This document shows, one piece after another, positions 54,789 to 62,626 of a stretch of 64,000 nucleotides of DNA. Both the position numbers and the translations under genes were made by a program. The notes beneath the pieces were generated by a model, which was given only the letters and a program-made list of their open reading frames with translations, was not told where the DNA came from and ran no database searches. Position 1 is the first letter of the stretch; each line of letters begins with the position of its first letter. The DNA comes from Glaciecola sp028401415 (GTDB lineage Bacteria; Pseudomonadota; Gammaproteobacteria; Enterobacterales; Alteromonadaceae): assembly GCF_028401415.2 (NCBI RefSeq), contig NZ_CP171821.2, positions 2,418,001 to 2,482,000 of the forward strand, given 5' to 3'.

Positions 54789-56057
54789 TTAGTTTAAAAG
54801 CAAGCTTTCTGAATCTATGAACGCTTCGTAGTTTGAGATGATGATTTGGTCATTTGGATTTAGGCCAGCGAGTATCTCAACTTCTCTCACGCTCACGGCG
54901 CCAATTTGAATATCGATTTTAGTGGCGATATCACCTTCAACTCTGTATGCCACAAAACCACCTGACTGCACGAAGCTACCGCGGCGCACTTTCAGCACGT
55001 CCTCTTTATTCTCTAAAAGGATACGGCCTGATACCTGTTGGTTTTGACGAATCCCGCTCACCTGCTCTGAATCAAAGCGAACGCGGGTAATAACCTCTCG
55101 ATTGCTAACTTCAGGTGATATGCCCGACAACACTCCCTCAATCACGCGACCTTGTGCAGTAATTTGCACTGGCATGCCTAAAGCAAGTTCATTTGCATAG
55201 CTTTCTGATACATTTAACTGCGCTTCGTAGGCCGAGAGGTCAACCAAGGTCATTAGGGCCTGATTTTTATTCACTAAGGCTTGATTGGTGGTCAATAAAT
55301 TACCGACGACACCTGTAACGCTTGCGGTAATGTTCAGATCGTTGATTTGGCGCTGGAGGTCTTGCACAACCAAGTCTTGACGTTCAACTTTTTGCTTGGC
55401 ATTTTCTAATTCAAATTGCAGAGTATCTTTAGTCAGGTCAACCTCTTGCTGTGCATGCTTATAGGTAAGCTTGGCGCGCGCTAAATCATCAATTGCTTTT
55501 TCTAAATCAATTTGGCTAATGAGGTTGTTGACAATAGACGCTTGGGCACGGCGCTCCTCTCGATCAGCGGCTTCCAAATCCACTTTTGCTAAGTCCAAAG
55601 ATTTGGTTAGCTCTAGTGCCTGTTTGCGAGATGCAAGTTCCTGACGAGATAATTCTCCTTGTAAACGAACAAGCTCAGACTGGTGCTGCTTTAACTGATT
55701 GTCAAGCTCGGGAGAATCAACGCTGGCAACCAATTGCCCTGCGTCAACCTTATCACCGGCTTTCACCATTAGGGTCACAAACCCTTGCTCAGGGCTGTAT
55801 AGCTGAGGAGCATTTGCCGCGACAATGCGACCGCTGGCAAGCACATCTCTGACGATATCGCCTCTTTCAACGGTTGCCAATTGAAGTAATTCTCTGTCGA
55901 TGGAACGAGCAGCAGTGCCGGAAAAAGAAAGCGCATTCACACTTAGAATGCCAACAAAGGCAATTAGGGCAATCACCGCGACAATGTTGATGTAATTCTT
56001 TTTGGATAGTTTAGTAGATGAAATATGTTCATCTGTCGCGCTGGTGTCTTTTATCAT
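54789..56057 (-). CDS. HlyD/MacA-type periplasmic membrane fusion protein
   Basis: 422 residues. One N-terminal membrane helix (about 25-47, NIVAVIALIAFVGILSVNAL), lipoyl half-motifs around VTLMVKAGDKVDAGQLVASV, a long coiled-coil hairpin (about 115-235) and the beta-barrel/membrane-proximal domains follow. It should link the MacB-type permeases to a TolC-like outer membrane channel, which is not encoded here. It is the first large gene of the six-gene operon, with a sigma-54 promoter about 185 bases upstream and a small membrane ORF in between. Confidence 0.93.
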   Translation of the reverse strand: MIKDTSATDEHISSTKLSKKNYINIVAVIALIAFVGILSVNALSFSGTAARSIDRELLQLATVERGDIVRDVLASGRIVAANAPQLYSPEQGFVTLMVKAGDKVDAGQLVASVDSPELDNQLKQHQSELVRLQGELSRQELASRKQALELTKSLDLAKVDLEAADREERRAQASIVNNLISQIDLEKAIDDLARAKLTYKHAQQEVDLTKDTLQFELENAKQKVERQDLVVQDLQRQINDLNITASVTGVVGNLLTTNQALVNKNQALMTLVDLSAYEAQLNVSESYANELALGMPVQITAQGRVIEGVLSGISPEVSNREVITRVRFDSEQVSGIRQNQQVSGRILLENKEDVLKVRRGSFVQSGGFVAYRVEGDIATKIDIQIGAVSVREVEILAGLNPNDQIIISNYEAFIDSESLLLN

Positions 56058-56091
56058 AATGAGCTTCCTTTTGCACAGTGCATGTTTGTCG

Positions 56092-56205
56092 CTAGCAAGG
56101 TGAATTGCTTGAATAAGCGCTACTTGAGAGCTGCATGGCTGCGCTAAAAATCAAGCCGAAAACGATGACAGAAATAGGTGGTATAAAAAAATAGAGAATT
56201 AGCAT
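56092..56205 (-). CDS. Small single-pass membrane protein, 37 residues (export operon leader)
   Basis: The frame runs ATG to TAG and reads MLILYFFIPPISVIVFGLIF, then a polar tail ending SSNSPC. AAGGA lies 7 bases before the ATG, a strong ribosome binding site. It lies between the sigma-54 promoter and the membrane fusion gene, and its stop is 34 bases before that start. Hydrophobic residues 1-24 should span the membrane. Possible roles are a small accessory subunit of the exporter or a leader peptide. I do not recognise a family. Confidence 0.6.
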   Translation of the reverse strand: MLILYFFIPPISVIVFGLIFSAAMQLSSSAYSSNSPC

Positions 56206-56253
56206 TTGGGCATCCTTTGACTAGCCTCGGTTTGCAAGGTGTACAATAGACTT

Positions 56254-56269
56254 TGCGATTAACATGCCA
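56254..56269 (-). promoter_or_regulatory. Sigma-54 (-24/-12) promoter of the export operon
   Basis: On the minus strand the sequence TGGCATGTTAATCGCA matches the consensus TGGCACG-N4-TTGCW at all but two positions. The invariant GG and GC have correct spacing. Transcription would start near 56243, upstream of the small ORF and the membrane fusion gene. The operon encodes its own NtrC-type activator, which supports the call. Confidence 0.8.
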
Positions 56270-56320
56270 AGGTATAAATTATTGTTTTAAATGGACTTTT
56301 TATTATATCTGTTCGTAAAT

Positions 56321-56364
56321 TGTGTCCGCGGACACAAAAAAAGTGTCCGCATCGGACACTTTTT
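56321..56364 (-). promoter_or_regulatory. Two palindromes, probable enhancer sites for the NtrC-type regulator
   Basis: A perfect 16-bp palindrome TGTGTCCGCGGACACA (56321-56336) is followed at once by a second inverted repeat AGTGTCCG-CAT-CGGACACT with A/T flanks. They share the half-site GTGTCCG four times. They lie about 75-120 bases upstream of the expected sigma-54 start site, the usual position for NtrC-type enhancers. The second repeat could also be read as a terminator because of its T tract, but no gene ends here. Confidence 0.7.
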
Positions 56365-56468
56365 GATGACTCCATGCATAGGCATTTGAGCCCGCAAAAT
56401 AGTTTTGTAAATGCCCCTGAAGTATGACAAATTGAATGTATTGAAGGCTGTGCCTAGTTAAGCATGAT

Positions 56469-57125
56469 ATGAGCGACTACAAAAAAGAAAGTCAGTTTTT
56501 ACTCTTACTCGATTATTTAAAGAGCAATCCCGGCATCGCGCTTTCTCTTTCTTATGCGCTTATCACCATGTGTGGCATGTTTTTCAGTGTTGGGTTTTAT
56601 AGTCAGTTTGATATCAATATTCTGCAGTTTGCGAATTTTTCAGACTTGATGATTATTGGAATAGCCGACCCAACCGCCATTTTAACCTTTTTGGGCGGCG
56701 TGGTAATTGCGTACGCAACAGACCGCATTATGCAAGTCACCTACGATTCACAGCAAAAGTGGCGAGATAGACCAAAGGGCTTTAAGCGCTCTGTGATGCT
56801 GTTTCTAATTTATACGCCCAAAAAAGCCGCTACTGTGATGATGTTCTTAATTGCAATGTTTTTGATCTATGCATTTTTATTCGTATCCTGGTATGCCGAA
56901 TGGAAAGGAAAACGCATCAAAACAATCGACAGCGGTCAGGTGCTCATTGTTACCGAAGATGCAAGCACATCAAAAGTAAGAACCTTGTTAGGTACCACTG
57001 CCAATTTCGTGTTCACCTACAATAAAGAGGAAGACGTGGCCGAAATTTATCCGGTCGAGAAGGTGATTTCGCTCAAGCCAAACCCTAATATCGATGATGA
57101 AAAACAAGCAGCTTCTGTGAAGTAA
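56469..57125 (+). CDS. Inner-membrane protein of unknown function
   Basis: 218 residues. Three membrane helices are likely: ALSLSYALITMCGMFFSVGF, PTAILTFLGGVVIAYATD and TVMMFLIAMFLIYAFLFV. A C-terminal soluble domain (about 145-218) contains VLIVTEDASTSKVRTLLGTT and may face the periplasm or cytoplasm. No family is recognised. It is divergent from the export operon and could share its regulatory region with the GTGTCCG palindromes. Confidence 0.7.
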   Translation: MSDYKKESQFLLLLDYLKSNPGIALSLSYALITMCGMFFSVGFYSQFDINILQFANFSDLMIIGIADPTAILTFLGGVVIAYATDRIMQVTYDSQQKWRDRPKGFKRSVMLFLIYTPKKAATVMMFLIAMFLIYAFLFVSWYAEWKGKRIKTIDSGQVLIVTEDASTSKVRTLLGTTANFVFTYNKEEDVAEIYPVEKVISLKPNPNIDDEKQAASVK

Positions 57126-57179
57126 GGCGTACTGTAGCGAGAGCTTACTTACCCCACCAATTGACATAATATGACACTG

Positions 57180-57878
57180 TCAATTGTCATTTCGCATTTC
57201 AACTTCGCATGCAACCCTCACGAACTTTGAGCCAACCCAATAATCTACGAGTATAGTATCACCAGAACGCCATTTCTGAGACCAGTCTGTTGTAAGCTGC
57301 AACACTAATTGATTTTCGCTAATGTCGACAACACAAACATCTTTAAAATCCATAATTTTTTGACAATCGCGAAAGAGAGCCTTATAGAGCGCTTCTTTGC
57401 TGGCGAATGCAATTGTATAGTTGAGTTGTATCTTGGAAGGTTCTATTGACAGAAAGTTTCGTTCAGAGTGAGTCAAACATTGAGATGCAATGGTATCGAC
57501 TAAACTATCATCAATCACTCTCTCAACATCTAGGCCAAGACTTCTTTTGACTTGAGCAGAATATCCACACCAAACGTGCCCACTACTATGGGAAATTGAA
57601 CCTTGAAAACCCGAAGGCCAAATAGGGCTTCTGCCTTTGGAAACCTTAATCGGCAATTGCTCTACCATGAGTATTTTTTGCAATTGCTGGATAAGAAGTC
57701 TTCCTGCCAAAAACTCTGCTTGTCTTTTGACAACGGCGTTTTTGACTTCAAACGGTACATCAATGTTTGCGCTGTACCATAGTGTCGGAGAAAATTCCTC
57801 ACGAGAATATTGAGCCGTTGCAAGCAGCCAGCCATGCCATTCGAAGACCCTTATGTTTTTTAACAGTGAAGATTGCAA
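57180..57878 (-). CDS. 4'-phosphopantetheinyl transferase, Sfp/EntD type
   Basis: 232 residues. The superfamily motifs are visible: SKGRSPIWPSGFQGSISHSS, LGLDVERVID (magnesium-binding Asp/Glu) and IAFASKEALYKALFRDC (catalytic Glu and Lys). It loads phosphopantetheine onto carrier domains of non-ribosomal peptide, polyketide or fatty-acid-type synthases. It starts at TTG 57878, with GAGG 6 bases upstream. A secondary-metabolite-type thioesterase and exporter lie 5-6 kb away, so a carrier-protein synthase is expected beyond the window edge. Confidence 0.9.
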   Translation of the reverse strand: MQSSLLKNIRVFEWHGWLLATAQYSREEFSPTLWYSANIDVPFEVKNAVVKRQAEFLAGRLLIQQLQKILMVEQLPIKVSKGRSPIWPSGFQGSISHSSGHVWCGYSAQVKRSLGLDVERVIDDSLVDTIASQCLTHSERNFLSIEPSKIQLNYTIAFASKEALYKALFRDCQKIMDFKDVCVVDISENQLVLQLTTDWSQKWRSGDTILVDYWVGSKFVRVACEVEMRNDN

Positions 57879-57960
57879 GGTTGCCTCATATCAGCTAGTT
57901 GGGATCATTTTTTTAAAAGGAGTCTTCTTTTCGGTGTTTTGTTAGCTATTTTTCTCTTAC

Positions 57961-58167
57961 TAATTAACCTCAACTCGGGATAAGCGATAGTGCAAGTGCA
58001 TGTTTTAAATATGTATTTATTAAATTATCACCAAGTAGTGATAAAAACGTGAAGTGCAAGGCGCAAAAGTGATGTAATAGTCATTCTATTGCTCGCTTTT
58101 GCAACGCAGTAATTCGCGTTTTTAGCGCTACTTGGCGCTGTCGCTTATCCCGAGTTGAGGTTAATTA
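57961..58167. mobile_element. Element A, copy 2: 207-bp MITE-like inverted-repeat element
   Basis: Same length and same 27-bp perfect terminal inverted repeats as copy 1 (45675-45881), with about 13 internal differences. Its last three bases on the minus strand form the TAA stop of the gene at 58165-58767, exactly as copy 1 does for the CIA30 gene. It separates this gene from the phosphopantetheinyl transferase gene. Confidence 0.9.
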
Positions 58168-58767
58168 GTTCATCACGCTAACGGTAAACTCCATTCCTGG
58201 CTGAAGTTTCGCATTTGTTATGTCGTTGTTGTATATAATTCCAATTTTCTGTTCACAACACTCCGTTGTTCCCCTCAGGATTGTTGTGACCTTTCCGAGC
58301 AATACGTTTTCGCCATCTGATAATACGACAATATCGCTGATATCCAATTGGCGAGATAAGCGATTGTTTGCCTCAAAGTACAATTTGCTTTCAAAATGAG
58401 GGTTTTTAGCATATCCAACGCTATCGGTGCTGAAGCTTAACTCAGACAGTTGACCTGTCTCAAACAACGATACTTCCCTGTACGCGGCATCAGAATCAAC
58501 ATCCTGTTGGGCGTCAAAGTCAATTGTCATCTCAGTTGCGCTTGTAGACTTACCCAGAATCTTGTCAGACTGCGCTACAGTGCGAATGACCTTCTTTGTC
58601 TTATTAGGCTTGAAACCCTCAGTGCTGATACGAACGGTAGCGCTTCGTTTATCAAGCCATTTATTACCCACCAAACCGCCAAAATACGAAATCAATGCAA
58701 TTATAAAACCTAAACTAACTATAGGATATGCAATTAGCGAGTGGGCATTTTTGTGCAGTTTCATCAT
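58165..58767 (-). CDS. Membrane-anchored periplasmic protein, possibly a truncated HlyD-like adaptor
   Basis: 200 residues. One membrane helix (about 13-35, LIAYPIVSLGFIIALISYFG) is followed by a periplasmic domain. The C-terminal part (ISDIVVLSDGENVLLGKVTT and LQPGMEFTVSV) recalls the beta-barrel end of HlyD-type fusion proteins, but there is no coiled-coil hairpin or lipoyl motif, so this is tentative. CC at 165-166 (TECCEQK) is notable. The stop codon is supplied by element A copy 2, so the original protein may have been longer. It starts 10 bases after the 49-residue ORF. Confidence 0.65.
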   Translation of the reverse strand: MMKLHKNAHSLIAYPIVSLGFIIALISYFGGLVGNKWLDKRSATVRISTEGFKPNKTKKVIRTVAQSDKILGKSTSATEMTIDFDAQQDVDSDAAYREVSLFETGQLSELSFSTDSVGYAKNPHFESKLYFEANNRLSRQLDISDIVVLSDGENVLLGKVTTILRGTTECCEQKIGIIYNNDITNAKLQPGMEFTVSVMN

Positions 58768-58777
58768 TGTTTAACTT

Positions 58778-58927
58778 CTAGTTATCTGAGTTAAGGTCAA
58801 TTGAATTGATAAATTCACCTACACTATCATTGTCAAATGTAAAATCTGACAACGCCTCTAAGCAGTAGTACTCTAGCTCGTTTAACTCATTTTGTTCATT
58901 AACCATAAAATCGTCTTGAATGTTCAT
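58778..58927 (-). CDS. Small acidic protein, 49 residues, unknown
   Basis: The frame reads MNIQDDFMVNEQNELNELEY and ends SIDLNSDN. AGAGGA lies 9 bases before the ATG. The product is very acidic, has one Cys (EYYCLEALSDF) and no signal peptide. It lies between luxR and the membrane-anchored protein gene in the same direction. Size, acidity and position next to an export-like protein recall leader-type peptide precursors, but no core motif is clear, so this is only a possibility. Confidence 0.6.
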   Translation of the reverse strand: MNIQDDFMVNEQNELNELEYYCLEALSDFTFDNDSVGEFINSIDLNSDN

Positions 58928-58984
58928 GTCACTATATCCTCTGGTTACCATCGTTATCGTCTAAATCTGATGCGCAAACCACTC

Positions 58985-59650
58985 TTAAAAGTATCCCTGG
59001 AGCAGACACTTTGCGATAGCCTGTTGGCGATTAACGCTATCTGTTTTGTGTATACAATTATTTAAATGAAAATTAACAGTACGCTCAGTTATGTCCAAAA
59101 TCCTCCCGATCTCCCAAGACGTCTTCCCTTCTGATGCCCAACTAATACATTCCATCTCTCGCTTGGTGATATGCGGTTTTTCGCATTTAAAGACACGGCA
59201 GTACGCATCGTAAATGTAGGGAAGCACAATCGACCAATACCATCCTACCTGTTCAAGCTTTGGTAAAATTTGTTGGTAAGCCTCACCCTTCAGACCAAAA
59301 ATCACAAAGCCGCGCTCACTACCAAGACCTATAAACGGAAGAAGCAGAACACCCCCTAATTCGGTCCCCACCGAAAGCGTCTCGATTTCAGACGCAGTTG
59401 CGGTTTTCGGGAAAAAATCTGCTCCCTCTTGAGCATCAAATACTGGGTCTAGAACTAACCAGTCTTTTACCTGTGATGGAATTGCGCCGTACATGTCCGT
59501 TTTCTTTATCAAAGATGCAGCATGGCTATTTACAACAAGTCCTGACCAAAGGTAAGAATTTCGCTCGGACACCATGGTTAAAAAAGCATCCAAGCCTTGT
59601 TGTGATTCGACTTTTTTAAGTGCAGCAACATACCGTTGTATATGTTTCAT
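58985..59650 (-). CDS. LuxR-family transcription regulator (solo)
   Basis: 221 residues from ATG 59650, with AGGAG 6 bases upstream. The N-terminal domain (about 1-145) looks like an autoinducer-binding domain: VKDWLVLDPVFDA has the Asp-Pro pair conserved in acyl-homoserine-lactone receptors. The C-terminal HTH has ITKREMECISWASEGKTSWE and ILDITERTVNFHLNN. No luxI-type synthase is in the window, so this is a LuxR solo. Its ribosome binding site follows the stop of the small secreted protein gene by a few bases, so the two are co-transcribed. It probably controls nearby genes. Confidence 0.9.
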   Translation of the reverse strand: MKHIQRYVAALKKVESQQGLDAFLTMVSERNSYLWSGLVVNSHAASLIKKTDMYGAIPSQVKDWLVLDPVFDAQEGADFFPKTATASEIETLSVGTELGGVLLLPFIGLGSERGFVIFGLKGEAYQQILPKLEQVGWYWSIVLPYIYDAYCRVFKCEKPHITKREMECISWASEGKTSWEIGRILDITERTVNFHLNNCIHKTDSVNRQQAIAKCLLQGYF

Positions 59651-59661
59651 ATCCAACTCCT

Positions 59662-59913
59662 TTAGTGACAGAGTTGAGGTAAGAGTCTGCAGACAGAACG
59701 AAGCGTTTCCCTATTGTCGTCTTTATCTTCGTCATCGTCTTTAAACTCTATCCAAGTTTGTGAGACGGTCTCATTTATGTCCGCGCTCCCATGAGCATAA
59801 GTGGTCATAAATGAAGCAAAGACAAAGCATCCAATGAGTAGTGGCTTTACGAATGAATGCTTTACTGTTTCAACTTTAAGTGCTGTCTTCGTGTTCACAT
59901 TTGTATTTTTCAT
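59662..59913 (-). CDS. Small secreted protein, 83 residues, with acidic spacer and two-Cys C-terminus
   Basis: ATG 59913 has GGAGG 5-6 bases upstream. The N-terminal part contains KPLLIGCFVFASFMTTYAHG, a signal peptide with probable cleavage after TTYA. The mature part (about 43 residues) has WIEFKDDDEDKDDNRE, an acidic spacer, then TLRSVCRLLPQLCH with two Cys five residues apart. The layout (signal, acidic stretch, compact Cys-containing end) resembles a secreted peptide precursor. I recognise no family. It is the first gene of the unit with luxR directly downstream. Confidence 0.7.
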   Translation of the reverse strand: MKNTNVNTKTALKVETVKHSFVKPLLIGCFVFASFMTTYAHGSADINETVSQTWIEFKDDDEDKDDNRETLRSVCRLLPQLCH

Positions 59914-60484
59914 AATTGCCTCCGGTTGATGTGGTAGCAAAAGTAATAAATTCACTTGTGAACTAAAAGAACTAAGGGAGGACTTTTTTGTGATATTTTC
60001 TCGAGGTTAAAAAATAAGCCTTGGTTTTATTTGGTTTCATATTGGTCACAAACATTACCATTACTTTTCAATTACTTAAAGAGATTATACGTACAATCGA
60101 GTTGAAGTTTGAAGGCGTAAAAACTTGGACCAACGATTTTTTTCAAACAAAAAACGCTTGCACAAGAGGATATTCTTAAGCAAATAGATACTGTTTTTGG
60201 TGGAAAGTAACGCGTTCCAAAGCGTATTTTGTGCTGTCTTTCTCAACACTTCAATCGGCGCACTTAGTAAGCTAAGTGACTTTTGTACATTCCGACCTAT
60301 CGAATGGCTCCTTATTACGGCAAGTTAAGCAACAGTTTCAATTTCGCTATTCAACCACCTACCGATGATAGGCTTTCTATTGTTATAAAGGCGCGTTCTG
60401 CACAAGCGACGAACATTAGCGCATGGATAAAGGTCAGCTTATGACTAAAGCGTGTTGATCTTTGATGTATGAATTTTTTGCGCC
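59914..60484. other. 571-base intergenic region with an element B remnant
   Basis: The left part (59914 to about 60070) is AT-rich and should hold the promoter of the secreted peptide-luxR unit; I found no convincing lux box. The middle contains a small open frame (60304-60441) without recognisable product. Bases 60444-60486 match one end of element B. Confidence 0.5.
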
Positions 60485-60486
60485 CT
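60444..60486. mobile_element. Isolated end of element B
   Basis: The sequence ACTAAAGCGTGTTGATCTTT followed by a GTATGAATTTT-type stretch matches the left end of element B (46561 onward), with a few substitutions, for about 43 bases. No second end is found nearby. It touches the stop codon of the CadC-like gene. Confidence 0.65.
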
Positions 60487-62626
60487 ATTGAATAGAAGCG
60501 TTTATAGATCGGGAAATTCGAAACTGTGACACTTTGGTTGTAGGATATTTTTTTCGATTGAGCAGCACCTTTTGACCCAGATAGTCCACATCAAAATTCA
60601 AATTAAAGTGGGTGCCATCAAGTTGGTTAATCTGCTTTTTGTTTGAAGACAAGTCAATACTCGTAAACGATACGGTATTTCCATTGAACTCACTCCAAAA
60701 CAGACTATCATTTCGAGTTATCCACGCAGAATCGAAATCTTCGACGGCCGCATTTTCAATTTGCTCTATTACATTGAATTCAAAATCGCTTAAGAAAAAC
60801 TCACCGGCTTCGTTTTGAAGAACATAACCGCTGGAATACTCCTGTGCAGACTTGAAACCGTCAATAAGAAAATCACTTCTACCACTAGAAATATCATACT
60901 TGTGAATATTCCACTGCTGTTTTTCTTTTAAACCATAAAGAACAAAATTAGAGTCAAGCGTAAATTTAATATTGTTTAGTGAAGCAAATTTATTGACGTC
61001 GAGATAGTTCAATGTATTAGAATCCACATCGAAAATGACTTTTCGCTCATCCATATTGAGCAGTATTTTTTTGTTAACATGAGCGACATCTAATACATCC
61101 AGACTGCTGGCGACTTTTAGTATCTCTTCTTCCTCTGATGCGCCTTCTTTCTTAAGCGTCAATCGCGAAATTCCGTCCATATGGCGCACATATAGTTTTG
61201 TGTTTTGGCGGTCATAGAAAAATACGCGTTGCAAGGTTTCATCACTCGGTTCCATCACCTTGTTATTTGTCAAATCAAACGGATTGTTTTGTAGCTCAAG
61301 AAAGTATGACCCTTCGTCCATATCTCTAAGCGCGATAATTTGATCCGTGTTGCCTGTGATATAAAACGACCTCATTTGTTTGCGCGGATTGGTTTTAAGC
61401 ACTTCTTTTGCAGCAGTGTTGGTGTCGATAACACTAAAATTGTCTTGGTCCAGAATAAGTATCGCGTCATCATGAAGCCAACCGATGTCGAATAGAAATT
61501 TGTCATGATAAAAACGGTTGACTACTTTTTTAGTTGACGTGTCATAAACAGTGATCAGCTGCTCTTCTGAGTTATTCAATGATGTAGTGACGGCTAAGTA
61601 ATCACCCTGCTTTGATAATGCGACCTTGTAATCGTAGTTTTCACCCTCAATAGCTGATAAAAAATAAGTGATTTCTTTAGTAACGGCGTCAAAAAAGAAG
61701 GTATCACTCGTATCTGTTCTTTCCTTCATTCCATTAAAAACGATGCCCGTTCCCTTTGGCATGACGACAAAGTCTGAGATGATGTAGAAGTCGTCTACTA
61801 AGGTTTCTGGAATATGACTTGCACTTCTCATGTTCAGTGGTACTTTCTTAAGCTTAGATTGTCCAGGTGTCATATCGATATACAGCAGATGCTGTTGGTC
61901 ATGCGCAAAATCAACTTTAACAATGTTTTTTTCGTTAAATGTTAGTTGCTTAATGTTGCTCGTTTGCATGTCTTTTACAAACAATTGGTGCCCCAAATAA
62001 CTAAAGGCTTTACCTGCAAACGCGAGATATCTCTCATCGGTGCTTAATACGACATCCGATTTTTCGCCTGGATAATTAATGATAGAAGTATCACTTGAAA
62101 CAATCTCGGTTACAGGACGTTCATATATCCAAAATGCCGCGGCTACAGAAATTACGAAAAGAAAAGCAACTACAAATACTGGCGAAGTAAGTACTTTGTT
62201 TTTAATTTCGCTGAACATTCCCCCACCTGAATTCCTTAATTCATTTCTCCGGCGTGGGCTTTTAATATCTGAAACTATCCTTACCTCTTCATCTAAAATG
62301 TATCCGCGCTTGTGGATAGACTTTATAAAATGGCGTCCATTTGCATTTTTAGAAAGAATGTTTCTTAGTTTTGTTAAAGAGCGCCGCACCGCAGCGTCGG
62401 TAACAACTCTGTTTTGCCAAACATTCTCATGTAATTCTTGAATAGAGGTGTAGTGGTCGTTGTTTTCACAAAGATACTTCAAGACTGCAAACACTTGAGG
62501 CTCAAGCCGAATTTCTTCTTCTTTGTAAAACAGTGTTTCAGTGCTCAAAGACAAACAAAAGTCTCCAAAACGGTATCCCTTTTGGAGATTCGTATTTTTT
62601 ACTGCGTCCTCTTTAGCACCATTCAT
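60485..62626 (-). CDS. CadC-like membrane-bound winged-helix regulator with periplasmic propeller-like domain
   Basis: 713 residues. The N-terminal OmpR/PhoB-type winged helix (about 15-115) has IRLEPQVFAVLKYLCENNDH, AAVRRSLTKLRNILS and FIKSIHKRGYIL. One membrane helix (about 145-165, VFVVAFLFVISVAAAFWIYE) follows. The large periplasmic part (about 170-713) has TolB/propeller-like repeats (DERYLAFAGKAF, QQHLLYIDMTPG). Like CadC and ToxR it should sense a periplasmic signal and act on DNA from the membrane. Its targets are probably the adjacent biosynthesis and transport genes (inference). The gene ends at an element B remnant. Confidence 0.88.
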   Translation of the reverse strand: MNGAKEDAVKNTNLQKGYRFGDFCLSLSTETLFYKEEEIRLEPQVFAVLKYLCENNDHYTSIQELHENVWQNRVVTDAAVRRSLTKLRNILSKNANGRHFIKSIHKRGYILDEEVRIVSDIKSPRRRNELRNSGGGMFSEIKNKVLTSPVFVVAFLFVISVAAAFWIYERPVTEIVSSDTSIINYPGEKSDVVLSTDERYLAFAGKAFSYLGHQLFVKDMQTSNIKQLTFNEKNIVKVDFAHDQQHLLYIDMTPGQSKLKKVPLNMRSASHIPETLVDDFYIISDFVVMPKGTGIVFNGMKERTDTSDTFFFDAVTKEITYFLSAIEGENYDYKVALSKQGDYLAVTTSLNNSEEQLITVYDTSTKKVVNRFYHDKFLFDIGWLHDDAILILDQDNFSVIDTNTAAKEVLKTNPRKQMRSFYITGNTDQIIALRDMDEGSYFLELQNNPFDLTNNKVMEPSDETLQRVFFYDRQNTKLYVRHMDGISRLTLKKEGASEEEEILKVASSLDVLDVAHVNKKILLNMDERKVIFDVDSNTLNYLDVNKFASLNNIKFTLDSNFVLYGLKEKQQWNIHKYDISSGRSDFLIDGFKSAQEYSSGYVLQNEAGEFFLSDFEFNVIEQIENAAVEDFDSAWITRNDSLFWSEFNGNTVSFTSIDLSSNKKQINQLDGTHFNLNFDVDYLGQKVLLNRKKYPTTKVSQFRISRSINASIQ

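Noticed and set aside
56336..56364. Second GTGTCCG hairpin read as a rho-independent terminator
   Set aside because: No gene ends next to it; position upstream of a sigma-54 promoter and shared half-sites fit an enhancer better.
60304..60441. 45-residue plus-strand frame in the gap before the CadC-like gene
   Set aside because: No ribosome binding site and no recognisable motif; ends at an element B remnant. Could be a decayed gene end but cannot be supported.
59914..60484. Lux box upstream of the secreted peptide-luxR unit
   Set aside because: I found no convincing 18-20 bp palindrome of the ACCTG-CAGGT type by eye.
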